Of a stretch of 64,000 nucleotides of DNA, positions 18,042 through 28,454 are shown in pieces. The stretch's first letter is position 1. Each line of letters opens with the position of its first letter. The stretch is taken from assembly GCF_014158035.1 (NCBI RefSeq), contig NZ_JACFXW010000004.1, forward strand, positions 1 to 64,000. The letters run 5' to 3'. The DNA comes from Rhizobium sp. G21. Its GTDB lineage: Bacteria > Pseudomonadota > Alphaproteobacteria > Rhizobiales > Rhizobiaceae. The notes under the pieces are model-generated. The model searched no databases. It was not told where the DNA came from and saw nothing but the letters and a program-made list of their open reading frames with translations. Both the position numbers and the translations under genes were made by a program.

Positions 18042-18494
18042 TCAACCGGCCTCGTTGGGCGGCCAATTCTGGGTCTTGATCTTGCTGGTCCAGCGCAGGA
18101 ATTCGGAGAGGTCGTTGAGTTCCTGATCGTTGAGATGGAACTGCGGCATCTGACGGCGACCCTCGATGCCCGAAGGCTGGGCGGCCATCCAGGCTTTGAA
18201 GGTCTCGCGCGTTGTCTCAACATCATCGTCGCCGCCCATGCGGGTCCAGACATTGCCGAGTTCGGGGGCGAAATAGGCGCCTTCGCCGAGCAGCGTGTGG
18301 CAGTTGATGCAGGCGTTCTTCTCCCAGACCCGCTTGCCCCGCTCGACCGCAGAGGTGAGTGTGCTTTCGTCTGTCGAGGTGGTGCGCATGTAGTAGTGGC
18401 TGTGCGCGGTCAGCCCGATGAAGATGGCGAAGAAGAAGGCCGAGCCGCCGTAGAAGACGTTCCGCGCTCCTGTTTTGGTCAAATAGTCCGACAT
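18042..18494 (-). CDS. norC: Nitric oxide reductase cytochrome c subunit NorC
   Basis: 150 residues: a single N-terminal membrane anchor (about 14-32) and a periplasmic cytochrome c domain with the haem motif C62-I-N-C65-H66; the Met ligand is in RRQMPQFHL. It passes electrons to NorB. I chose the ATG at 18494 (MSDYLTKTGA), which matches the family start; the same frame is open further upstream but is not NorC-like. A TTG-N8-CAA box lies about 110 bp upstream (18600). Confidence 0.95.
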   Translation of the reverse strand: MSDYLTKTGARNVFYGGSAFFFAIFIGLTAHSHYYMRTTSTDESTLTSAVERGKRVWEKNACINCHTLLGEGAYFAPELGNVWTRMGGDDDVETTRETFKAWMAAQPSGIEGRRQMPQFHLNDQELNDLSEFLRWTSKIKTQNWPPNEAG

Positions 18495-18599
18495 GTCTGT
18501 CCCTCTCGCTTCCCGCGGACAAGGCGCGGGATCGGATGATGCGGAGGCCGGCGCGCCAGCCTCTGAGTTTAGGGATGCCGGAAGAGACGCGCGCCTTCT

Positions 18600-18613
18600 T
18601 TGTCGAAAGGCAA
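18600..18613. promoter_or_regulatory. NnrR/FNR-type box upstream of norC
   Basis: TTGTCGAAAGGCAA (TTG-N8-CAA, and a full match to TTG-N-C-N4-G-N-CAA) in the norF-norC gap, centred about 110 bp before the norC start. It suggests that norCBQD has its own promoter even though norEF lies upstream on the same strand. Confidence 0.68.
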
Positions 18614-18657
18614 ATAAATCTGACGCCAAAAATGAGACGCCCCGAAGGGCCTCCGCG

Positions 18658-18942
18658 TCAGCTCAGGAAAAAGGGAATGGCGGCTTTGGCGGCCGCGAGC
18701 GCCGTGAACAGCGCGGGCCAGGCGATCAGCGCCGCGGCCAGTCGCGGCCTCTCCCCGCGCAGTCCCATGAAATCGAGAATGACGATCCGCGCCTTGATGA
18801 TCGTCAGCCCGATCACGGCGGCGAGCGCCCAGAGCGGCAACGTCTCGTGTTTCCATTGCGAGACGATCAGCGAGGCGGTGATGGCGATGAGGAAAAGCCA
18901 GATGGCGCAGCCGAACAGCCAGCGCGTTTGCATATTGCGCAT
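18658..18942 (-). CDS. norF: NorF, cytochrome c oxidase subunit IV-like protein
   Basis: 94 residues with three predicted membrane helices (LFGCAIWLFLIAITASLIV, LPLWALAAVIGLTIIKARI, LIAWPALFTALAAAKAAIP). The second helix has the KARIVILDFMGLR signature of the COX4/NorF family. NorF and NorE are accessory proteins of NO reductase. The start at 18942 is 4 bp after the norE stop. Confidence 0.85.
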   Translation of the reverse strand: MRNMQTRWLFGCAIWLFLIAITASLIVSQWKHETLPLWALAAVIGLTIIKARIVILDFMGLRGERPRLAAALIAWPALFTALAAAKAAIPFFLS

Positions 18943-18946
18943 GAAA

Positions 18947-19492
18947 TCACCCGAGATAGACGATGGGAAAAATGACGAGCCAGACGAGATCGACCGCGTG
19001 CCAGAGCGTGGCGACAAGGGCGACATTGCCCGGCTGCGGCCGCCGCGCCACCAGCAACATGATCAAGCTCAGAAAGACGACATGGGCGAGATGGAAGCCG
19101 GTGATGAGGAAATAGAGTTCGAAGAAAGCGTTGAAGCTCGCTTCGCCTGCGAAATGCAGATCGCCCCGATATTCCCAAGCCTTGATCGCGGCGAAGACGA
19201 GGCCGAGAAAGGCCGCCGACCACAGACCGATCTTGCGGCCCAGCTCGGAATTGGCCCGCACCGCCGCCGCCGCCCGCCAGCCGCTTGCAAGTAAGACCAG
19301 CGTGTTGAGACTGGCCAGCCGCGTGTCGAGATGAAGCTTGGCGACGCCGAAATCCTCCGGATGCAGAAACGACATCACCAGAAAGCCGCCGAGCAGCACG
19401 CCGAAGGCCGCCAATTCGCTCCACACCAAAATCCACAGAATAAGGTCTCCGCCTTCGTCCTCCACTGCAATGCTGTCTGTGCTCGCCGCCAT
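18947..19492 (-). CDS. norE: NorE, cytochrome c oxidase subunit III-like protein
   Basis: 181 residues with five membrane helices and a haem-copper oxidase subunit III fold (LILWILVWSELAAFGVLL, FFELYFLITGFHLAHVVFL, TLWHAVDLVWLVIFPIVYL). NorE is an accessory factor that raises NO reductase activity. First gene of norEF; a palindromic NnrR-type site lies about 60 bp upstream. Confidence 0.9.
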   Translation of the reverse strand: MAASTDSIAVEDEGGDLILWILVWSELAAFGVLLGGFLVMSFLHPEDFGVAKLHLDTRLASLNTLVLLASGWRAAAAVRANSELGRKIGLWSAAFLGLVFAAIKAWEYRGDLHFAGEASFNAFFELYFLITGFHLAHVVFLSLIMLLVARRPQPGNVALVATLWHAVDLVWLVIFPIVYLG

Positions 19493-19545
19493 CGCCGTCT
19501 CTCCATTTCGTTAAATTGGAGTAGCGCGGCGAAATTTTCTCTTCT

Positions 19546-19559
19546 TTGCTCTTTGACAA
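19546..19559. promoter_or_regulatory. NnrR/FNR-type box between norE and the nnrU unit
   Basis: TTGCTCTTTGACAA (TTG-N8-CAA), overlapping a perfect 17-bp palindrome GCTCTTTGACAAAGAGC (19548-19564). The GCTCTTTG/CAAAGAGC arms are the same as those at the azu box. It lies about 60 bp from the norE start and 56 bp from the small gene at 19609, on either side. Confidence 0.68.
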
Positions 19560-19608
19560 AGAGCAGGAGGCTTGGAGAGCGGATAGATTGGGAAAAGGAG
19601 ATTTGGCC

Positions 19609-19764
19609 ATGACGGATGCGCAGACAGGGCTTGCGGTGGCGACGCCGGTGATCATCGGCTTTTCGATCGCGCTCTACAGAATGGGTGTGCTGCAACGCTA
19701 TAGCGCGGCGGTCGCGGTGACGGCGTCGATCGTGATCGCCGGCGTGCTGTTCTTCCAGCAATAG
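19609..19764 (+). CDS. Small membrane protein upstream of nnrU (51 aa)
   Basis: A 51-residue protein with one or two hydrophobic stretches (GLAVATPVIIGFSIALY, AAVAVTASIVIAGVLFF). The ribosome-binding site AAAGGAG is 9 nt before the ATG at 19609; the open frame upstream of it is not protein-like. It ends 13 bp before nnrU, so the two form a unit. I do not recognise a family. Short hydrophobic proteins near nnrU occur in other denitrifiers; function unknown. Confidence 0.65.
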   Translation: MTDAQTGLAVATPVIIGFSIALYRMGVLQRYSAAVAVTASIVIAGVLFFQQ

Positions 19765-19777
19765 GGCGGAGGCTACC

Positions 19778-20448
19778 ATGTCGCGCCTCCTCCTCGCGCT
19801 CGCCGTGTTCATCGCGCTGCATTCGGTTCCGGCGATCCCGGCATTGCGCGGTCGGCTGATCGAAAGGATGGGCCGCCGGACCTATCTCGTCGCCTATTCT
19901 ATCGTCTCGTCGCTGGTGCTCGGCTGGCTGTTCTATGAGGCGCTGCAGACGGATTACATCGAGCTTTGGGAGCCCGCGCCCTGGCAGGCCTGGATCACCT
20001 TCCTGCTGGCTCCGGTCGGCCTTTTCCTGGTCACCGCCGGACTGATCAGCCCGAACCCGTATTCGGTCACGCTCAGACGACAGACGGGCAAGATGGGGGC
20101 GATCGTCCGCTTCACCCGCCATCCGGTGCTCTGGGGTTTCTTCCTATGGGCTATCGGCCATATCGCGCCGAATGGCGATCTGCGGTCGCTGCTGCTGTTC
20201 GGCGGTTTCGCGCTGTTTTCCCTGGGCGGCGTCGCCATGCAGGAGCGCCGCGGTCGCAAGCGTCCCGGTGCGCGATGGACGATCGTTTCGGAGGGCACGT
20301 CCCTTGTGCTTCGCAATCCTCTCAAGATCCGTTGGGACGCCTCGGCCTGGCTGGCGTTTGCTCTTGCGACACTGACGGTCGCGCTTCTGCTGGCCGGCGG
20401 CCATCTGAGACCTTCGGTGTCGATCCAATGGCGATGGCAACGGGTTGA
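19778..20448 (+). CDS. nnrU: NnrU family membrane protein (frameshifted at C-terminus)
   Basis: NnrU family: a polytopic inner-membrane protein needed for denitrification in Rhodobacter. Visible signatures are VFIALHSVPAIPALRGRL at the N-terminus and GAIVRFTRHPVLWGFFLWAIGH in the middle. As given, the frame runs on to 20617 with a charged, non-membrane tail. Adding one base near 20411-20412 (CC) instead gives an ending FGVDPMAMATG with a stop at 20448 and a restored length of 223 residues, usual for NnrU. I therefore end the gene there. Related to isoprenylcysteine methyltransferase-like NnrU/NnuR proteins; the reaction is unknown. Confidence 0.85.
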
Positions 20449-20670
20449 GTTTGAAATGATCGGGCGAGGTAGGAACTTCGGGCATGACGCCAAAGCCAAA
20501 AAGTTCGTCAACATCGCCCGCGATCTGAGACCCAGTATCATGGCACGACGGTGGCAAGGGATGTCAGCCGCGCCGGCGGCAATTTCTAGAATATGGAAGC
20601 CCACCACATCTATCTAACCGACCTCCCCTCCTCATCAATGACGCCTCCCTCTTCGTGGGTTGATGGTCGC

Positions 20671-22146
20671 TCAGCCGACCAAAGTCCTAAAGTTTGTTGT
20701 CGGCGCGGCGGTTTTTTTAGTGGGCATGCGACTTGCTGCGGCAGCTCCGAACACCTGGCCGACACCGATCAAGACTGGTTCGTCAACGCCAATCCTGCCC
20801 ATGGTTGCGCCGAGATCCTCGAGCCGGCCAGCCCAGCGCCGCTCTGTCGTCCTGCTCACCGAAGACAGGATCACAACCGGCATATCTGCCGGCATCCCCT
20901 CCTCACGCAGGCGTTGTTCGATCTGCCCGGCCATGCGTCCGCCCATATAGAAGATGCTCGTCTGATGCGGCTTAGCCAGCGACGCCCAGTCGATGGTCCG
21001 GGGCAGGTCGTGGTTCTTGGAGTGGCCTGTCACGAAACGTACTTGCTGGGCATGGTCGCGATGCGTGAGGGAGGTTTTCAGCGCAGCCGCCATCGCCGAG
21101 GCGGCCGTGACGCCGGGGACGACGTCGACAGCGATCCCCTCCTGCTGCAGCAGCTGGATTTCCTCGCCGGCGCGCCCGAAGATCATCGGATCGCCGGATT
21201 TCAGCCGAACCACCCGATTGCCTGCCTTGGCGAAGCGAACCATCATGTCGTTGATGTCGTCCTGTTTGCAGCTTTCACGGCCGCCGCGCTTGCCGACCAG
21301 AAATCGCTTTGCCTCCCGCCGCGCCAGTTCAAGCACTTCCGGCGACACGAGATCGTCGAACAGGATGACATCGGCGGATTGCAAGGCGCGCATGGCCTTG
21401 AGCGTGAGGAGTTCCGCGTCGCCGGGACCGGCGCCGACCAGAGTCACCGAGCCAGTTTGCCCAGACATCTCGTCAGTCAACGCAAGCAGTGCTTCGCCCG
21501 CGCCGTCCGGCGGCGGCTCATTGGTCGTCAGGCTTCGGATTGCGAAGCGCTCCCAGAACGCTCGCCTCGGCAGACCCGGCGCCAGCCGACGATTGATGCT
21601 CTCCCGGAGCGACTGAGCAAGTTGGGCCCACTGCTTCAGCGCCGGCGGCAGCAATGTTTCGATCCGCTGGCGGATCGCCTGCGCCAGCACCGGCGCCGCT
21701 CCATCCGTCGAGATGGAGACGATGATCGGCGAGCGGTTGACGATTGAGCCGAACTGGAACTGACAATATTCAGGCTTGTCGATCACATTGACCGGAACGC
21801 CGGCCGCGCGGGCGGCGCAAAAGAATGCCTGCGCTTCGGCCTCGTCGTCGCAATCCGCAAGCGCCATCGCAGCGCCGGAGAAGACGCCGCAAGACCACGG
21901 TTGCGCGTGATGTCGTAACGAGGCCCGATCGAGCAAAGCGATCATGGCATCGCCGAGTTCGGTCATCTCGCAATAGAGATCGACGGCCGCGCCGCAGGCG
22001 AGGAGCAGCTCGGTCTTCCACGCCGCGGCGTCCGAGCCGCCTGCCATGACCACGCGTTTTCCCGCGAGATTCCAGAAGACTGGCAGTTTGGCCAGGGGCG
22101 CGATACGGGACGCAGTCTCATTCGGCAGCAAGGATATGGGTCGCAT
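20671..22146 (-). CDS. cysG: Sirohaem synthase CysG (full length)
   Basis: 491 residues. The N-terminal half (about 1-220) is the precorrin-2 dehydrogenase/sirohydrochlorin ferrochelatase region with a Rossmann fold (LAGKRVVMAGGSDAAAWKT). The C-terminal half is uroporphyrinogen-III C-methyltransferase (VGAGPGDAELL, KSGDPMIFGRAGEE, VVPGVTAASA). It makes sirohaem, the cofactor of NirB. AGGAGG stands before the ATG and the start overlaps the restored end of nasA by 29 nt, so it is the last gene of the nitrate operon. The last 22 or so residues (AASRMPTKKTAAP...) come from sequence outside the repeat and probably are not the native end. Confidence 0.93.
   Translation of the reverse strand: MRPISLLPNETASRIAPLAKLPVFWNLAGKRVVMAGGSDAAAWKTELLLACGAAVDLYCEMTELGDAMIALLDRASLRHHAQPWSCGVFSGAAMALADCDDEAEAQAFFCAARAAGVPVNVIDKPEYCQFQFGSIVNRSPIIVSISTDGAAPVLAQAIRQRIETLLPPALKQWAQLAQSLRESINRRLAPGLPRRAFWERFAIRSLTTNEPPPDGAGEALLALTDEMSGQTGSVTLVGAGPGDAELLTLKAMRALQSADVILFDDLVSPEVLELARREAKRFLVGKRGGRESCKQDDINDMMVRFAKAGNRVVRLKSGDPMIFGRAGEEIQLLQQEGIAVDVVPGVTAASAMAAALKTSLTHRDHAQQVRFVTGHSKNHDLPRTIDWASLAKPHQTSIFYMGGRMAGQIEQRLREEGMPADMPVVILSSVSRTTERRWAGRLEDLGATMGRIGVDEPVLIGVGQVFGAAAASRMPTKKTAAPTTNFRTLVG
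20741..21685 (-). repeat. 945-bp direct repeat, right copy (inside full cysG)
   Basis: Matches 3957-4901 with five transitions. On the protein level the two copies differ at least at T/I in GSVTLVGAG and L/P in WAQLAQ, and this copy has the more canonical residues. Confidence 0.95.
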
Positions 22147-24774
22147 CGAGAATCCTCCTGATGTCTGGGCGGCAGGAGCCGCAATTTGTTCCAGCGTTCA
22201 ACGCCGCGCCGATGGCGTCGACGGAGCGGCAACCGCTCCGCGCCGCAGCCAAGATGTCGTTGACGCCGACCGAAAAACAGGAACAGACGATCGCGCCTTT
22301 GTCCGAGCCGGCCGCGGCGGGGCGCCCGCGATCAGCGCCGTCCGGGCGCGAAAATCTGCATGACGGACCTGCAACTGTTCCGCCGCCCATTGGCGCGACA
22401 CTTCGACGGGACCGCTTGAAACGAACAATGCGGCGAGGAGACTCTCACCGTCGAAGGCGAGAAATCGGTGATCTTCCGCATCGGCGTCGTGATAGCCGAC
22501 GAGATCGCCGATATCCTCAAGAGACAAACTGCGCCGCAACCAGGCCTCCCAGCCTTCGGCAGGTGGGTCGCCTGCGAACTCGACACGATAGCCCGCATCC
22601 GCCTTGGCAATCGCCCAATACGAGAACGGCAAATCGGTGGGGCGGCCGGCGGACACCAGAAAGCCATGAGCCGGCGCCGCATAGCGGCTCACGGAGACGC
22701 GGCCCATCTTGAGGGCGGGTTGACCCGAGACCGGATCGACGCGGGACGGGATGAGAGTATCGACCCGGGCGCTTGGCGCGGTTTCTGCCGTCCAATGCAT
22801 GGGCACGAAAACCGAGCCGCGCATCTGGCGATCGGTGATCAGCGCCCGCACGACGATCGAGGCGCCCTCGGGGCTTCGAAGGCGAACGAGATCGGCGTCC
22901 CCAATGTGATGATGACGCGCGTCGTGCGGATGAATTTCACAGAAGGGTTCGGCAATATGCGCCGACAGTCGCACGCTTTTTCCGGTTCGCGTCATCGTGT
23001 GCCAGTGATCGCGGATCCGGCCGGTGTTCAGGGTGAAGGCGTACAGATCGTCCGGTTCAGACCGAGCCGGGGCGTGAACAGGAACGAGCTTCGCCTTGCC
23101 GTCTTCCGTGAAGAAGCGGCCATCTCCGAAAAAGCGCTTGCGCGATGATCCATCTTTAAAGCGAGGCCAGTGGAACGGCGTCAGTTCCTCATACGCGTAT
23201 TCATCAATTTCAGCGTAGGCGCCGATGTCGAAGTCGCGCGCGCCGTCATTTTCGAAGGCCGACAAGGCCGCATGTTCCGCAAAGATTTCCGCCGGAGAAG
23301 CATAATCGAACGCCGCGCCGAACCCCATCCGCTTGCCGACTTCGGCCAATTGCCGCCAATCCGGCAGCGCTTCGCCCGGCGATGCCAGGAATGCGCGTTG
23401 TCTGGAGATCCGTCGCTCCGAATTGGTCACGGAGCCCGATTTTTCGCCCCATCCTGCTGCGGGCAAGAGCACATGCGCAAGCCGGGCTGTATCTGTATTC
23501 TTCTGGATGTCGGACACGACGACAAAGGGACAGGCTCGAAGCGCATCCCGCACGAGATCGGCTTCGGGCATGGACACGACGGGATTGGTGGACATGATCC
23601 AGATTGCCTTGATTCGACCGTTGGCGACCGCCTTGAACATGTCGACGGCCTTCAGCCCAGGCTTGTCGGCGAGCGCCGGGGCTTTCCAGAAGCGCTTGAC
23701 GAGATCCCGATGCGCGGGATTTTCGATGGCCATATGCGCCGCGAGCATATTGGCGAGCCCGCCGACTTCGCGCCCGCCCATGGCGTTGGGCTGGCCAGTC
23801 AGGGAAAACGGGCCCATGCCCGGCCGGCCGATGCGGCCGGACGCCAGGTGGCAATTGACGATGGCGTTGACCTTGTCCGTCCCGGAGGCCGACTGGTTGA
23901 CGCCCTGGCTGTAGCAGGTCACCACCCGTTCGGTGGCTCGGAAAAGCCGGAAGAACTGACGGAGCGCCGGCATGGAAACTCCGGTCGCCTCGGCGAGCTC
24001 CGCCATGTCCAAACGGGCGGCGGCCACCAGCGCTTCGCCAATCCCCGACGTGTGCTTGCCGACGAAGGTTTCGTCGATCCCGCCGTTCTCAGCGAGATAG
24101 GCAAGCAGACCATTGAACAAGGCGACGTCGCCGTCCGGGCGCATCTGGAGATGCATGTCGGCGATGTCGCAAGTGGCGGTTCGGCGCGGGTCGATGACGA
24201 CGACTTTCATCCTGGGCCGGCTGGCTTTCGCCGCTGACAGGCGCTGGTAAAGCACCGGATGGCACCAGGCCATGTTCGAGCCGACGAGAACCACGAGATC
24301 CGCCAATTCGAGATCTTCATAACAACCGGGCAGGGTGTCCGAGCCGAAAGCGCGACGATGGCCGGCGACCGAAGACGCCATGCAGAGCCGTGAATTGGTG
24401 TCGATATTCGCCGAGCCGATGAAGCCTTTCATCAGCTTGTTGGCGACGTAATAGTCTTCGGTCAGCATCTGACCCGAGATGTAGAAAGCGACCGCGTCCG
24501 GGCCATGCTCGGCGATGGTCTGGCGGAAGTGGCTGGCGACGAGATCGAGAGCCTCATCCCAGCCGGTCCTGACGCCCCCGACTTCCGGATAGAGCGTCCG
24601 GCCGTCGAGATCGAGCGTTTCGGCGAGCGCCGAGCCTTTCGAACAGAGACGGCCGTAATTGGCTGGATGCTCCGGATCGCCTTTGACGCTGATGCGACCA
24701 TCATCCTCGACGCTCGCAATGACCCCGCAGCCGACGCCGCAATAGGGACAGGTGGTGCGGGTTTCAGCGAACAT
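22118..24774 (-). CDS. nasA: Assimilatory nitrate reductase catalytic subunit NasA (frameshifted near C-terminus)
   Basis: Restored length 885 residues. An N-terminal [4Fe-4S] site (C9, C12, C16, C44: TCPYCGVGCGVIA ... GRLCSKG) precedes a molybdopterin oxidoreductase core (SNIDTNSRLCMASSV, GSNMAWCHPV, GQPNAMGGREVGG, MDP-type C-terminal barrel near 600-720). It reduces nitrate to nitrite in the cytoplasm. The frame breaks near 22325-22327. With one added G it continues into GAIVCSCFSVGVNDILAAA ... NCGSCRPDIRRIL, a BFD-like [2Fe-2S] domain found at the C-terminus of many NasA proteins. Upstream are nirB and nirD, downstream cysG. Confidence 0.93.
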
Positions 24775-24852
24775 GGATGCCTCCTTCGATTTGCGCGGAG
24801 GTACAGCGCTTTGCTTTGCCGAAGGGGAGTGCGTCAGATGCCGCCATCACCT

Positions 24853-25188
24853 TCACTCCGCCGCCATCATCGCTGGCCTGAGGCAAATCGACAGTCGCCC
24901 GTCGATGTTGCGCACCGGCGTGGTCCGCACTGCGCCGTCATCCGCGCCGAGCGCTTCGCCGCTTTCGAGCGAGATGATCCAGTTGTGCAGGGGGCAGGTA
25001 ACGGACTTGCCGTGCACAATGCCCTGGCTGAGCGGCCCGCCTTTGTGCGGGCATTGATCCTCGATGGCGAAGACCTCGTTCTCAGCGGTGCGGAAAACGG
25101 CGATCTTGCCCTCGGGCGTCTTTACGCAGCGGGCGCCGCGCAGCGGAATGTCGTCGATGTGGCCGATGGCGATCCAATTGCTGTCCAT
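24853..25188 (-). CDS. nirD: Nitrite reductase small subunit NirD (Rieske-like)
   Basis: 111 residues, Rieske [2Fe-2S]-type fold with CPHKGGPL and CPLHNW motifs supplying the Cys/His ligands. It is the small subunit of the cytoplasmic NADH-dependent nitrite reductase NirBD. The ATG at 25188 starts 4 bp after the nirB stop; the open frame further upstream overlaps nirB and is a shadow. Confidence 0.93.
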   Translation of the reverse strand: MDSNWIAIGHIDDIPLRGARCVKTPEGKIAVFRTAENEVFAIEDQCPHKGGPLSQGIVHGKSVTCPLHNWIISLESGEALGADDGAVRTTPVRNIDGRLSICLRPAMMAAE

Positions 25189-25192
25189 AATC

Positions 25193-27639
25193 TCACTCCG
25201 CCGCCTGATGGAAACCGATGGTCGCCATCGGCTTGAATTCATGCTTGTCCTTGCCGGAGACGCGCTCCGACCAGGGATCGGCCTGGGAGAATTTCTGAGA
25301 GAAGACGAAGCGTTCGAAATAGGCGCGCCGCTTGTCGTGGTCCTCCATGATCTGGCGGCGGATCTCGTCATGGCCGATGCGCTTGGCCCATTTGTAGATG
25401 CGCTCGAGATAGCGGGCCTGCTCGCGATACATCTGCGTCAGCGCCACGATATGTTCCATCGCCTCGTCTTCGGTCTTTACGAGCCCCAGGACATCCGTGC
25501 CCTTGATGTCGAGGCCGGCGGCGCCCGCGAAATGGATTTCGAATCCGGAATCGACGCAGACGACGCCGATGTCCTTGCAAGTCGCTTCGGCGCAGTTGCG
25601 CGGACAGCCCGATACGGCAAGTTTCAGCTTTGCCGGCGTCCAGGAGCCCCACATGAACTTTTCGATGCGGATGCCGAGCCCGGTCGAATCCTGCGTGCCG
25701 AAGCGGCACCAGTCGGAGCCGACGCAGGTCTTCACCGTGCGCAAGCCCTTGGCGTAGGCCTGACCTGAGACGAAGCCGGCCTTGCCGAGATCGGCCCAGA
25801 CGGCGGGAAGGTCTTCCTTCTCGACGCCCAACAGGTCGATGCGCTGGCCGCCCGTCACTTTCACCATCGGGATTTCGAACTTGTCCACCACATCGGCGAT
25901 GGCGCGAAGCTCCGCAGAACTCGTCACGCCGCCCCACATGCGCGGCACGACGGAATAGGTGCCGTCCTTCTGGATATTGGCGTGGACGCGCTCGTTGATG
26001 AAACGCGACTGGTAGTCGTCGGCATATTCATCCGGCCAGTCGCAGACGAGATAGTAGTTGAGCGCAGGACGGCATTTGGCGCAGCCGCAGGACGTCTTCC
26101 ACTCCAGTTCCTGCATGACGGCGGGAATGGTCTTCAGGCCCTTCGCCTTGATAAGACGGCGCACATCGTCATGGCCGAGTTCCGTGCAGGCGCACATCGG
26201 CGTGACTGCGGCGGGATTATAGGCGTCGCCAAGCGTCAGCGACATGAGCTGTTCGACCAGGCCTGTGCAATTGCCGCAGGACGCGGACGCCTTGGTATGG
26301 GCGCGGACGCCATCGAGCGTCGTCAGGCCTTTGGATGTGATCGTCGAGGTAATCTTGCCCTTGCAGACGCCGTTGCAGCCGCAGATTTCCGCATCATCCG
26401 GCAAGGCTGCAACGGCCGCCATAGGGTCCAGCGGCGCTCCCCCTGGAAGGACTGGCCGAAAATGAGGGTTTCGCGCATGGCGGAAATATCGGTTCCCTTC
26501 TTCATCAAGTCGAAGAACCAGAATCCATCCGCCGTGTCGCCGTAAAGAACCGCGCCGAGGATCTTGTTGTCCTTGAGCACGAGGCGTTTGTAGACGCCGG
26601 CCGAGGCGTCGCGCAGCACGATCTCCTCACGGTCGGGCGCTTCCGCGAAGTCGCCTGCGGAGAACAGGTTGATGCCCGTGACCTTCAGCTTCGTGTTGAC
26701 GACCGAGCCATGATATTCTGCTGCGCCGCTGGTCAGGCGATCCGCCAGAACCCGGGCCGCTTCATAAAGCGGCGCGACGAGACCGTAGCAGGTCCCCCGA
26801 TGTTCGGCGCATTCGCCAAGCGCAAAGATGTTGGGGTCAGACGTCATCATGCCGTCATCGACAACGATGCCGCGGTTGACGGCCAGACCCGCTTCCTTGG
26901 CGAGGCTCGAGGCCGGACGAATGCCGACAGCCATCACCACCATGTCGCCCGAGATGATGCGGCAATCCTCCAGTTCGATGCCCTCGACCTTGTCCGCGCC
27001 GAGAATCTGCTTGGTGTTGGCCTTGGTGATGATCTCGATGCCGCGTTCGGTCAGCGCCTTTTCGAGAAGATAGGCCGCAGCCGGATCGAGCTGCCGCTCC
27101 ATGATCGTCGGCATCAGGTGGATTACGGTGACTTCCATGCCTTGCCGCTTCAGGCCATAGGCGGCCTCAAGCCCGAGCAGACCGGCGCCGATAACGATCG
27201 CACGCCCCTTGCCCTTGGCGATCTCCAGCATCTTCTCGACGTCGTCGAGGTCGCGATAGGGCAGAACGCCGGGCAGTTGATGACCGGGCACGGGAATGAT
27301 GAAGGGCAGGGAGCCTGTGGCGATAACGAGTTTGTCATAGGACGCCGTCACGCCATTGGCGGAGGAGACTGTCCTAGCGTGACGGTCGATTTCCGTGACT
27401 CTTGCGCCCTTGTGCAGGGTCACGCCGTGAGCGGCGTACCAGTCGTCATTGTGGATGACGATATCCTCATAAGCCTTTTCCCCGGAGAGGACCGGCGAGA
27501 GCATGATGCGGTCGTAATTGACCCGCGGCTCGGCGTTGAAAATCGTCACGTCATAAAGGCCGGGCGCCTTTTCGAACAGTTCTTCCAGCATGCGGCCGGG
27601 GGCCATGCCATTGCCGATGATCACAAGTTTCTGCGTCAT
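25193..27639 (-). CDS. nirB: NADH-dependent nitrite reductase large subunit NirB (frameshifted)
   Basis: Restored length 815 residues, normal for NirB. The N-terminal half is a pyridine nucleotide-disulfide oxidoreductase (VIIGNGMAPGRMLEEL, VIGAGLLGLEAAYGL). A BFD-like [2Fe-2S] part follows (EICGCNGVCKGKI, CGNCTGLV). The C-terminal sirohaem/[4Fe-4S] domain has TCVGSDWCRFG and SGCPRNCAEATCKDIG. It reduces nitrite to ammonium. The frame breaks at the C5 run 26439-26443 (G5 on the coding strand): one more G joins TLIFGQSFQGG to APLDPMAAVAALPDD. Between nrtC and nirD. Confidence 0.94.
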
Positions 27640-27644
27640 GGTGG

Positions 27645-28442
<798 letters not shown>

Positions 28443-28454
28443 GTGCTCGTCTCC

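Noticed and set aside
20449..20617. C-terminal extension of NnrU up to 20617
   Set aside because: The added residues are charged and unlike NnrU. A one-base correction gives the family's usual end at 20448.
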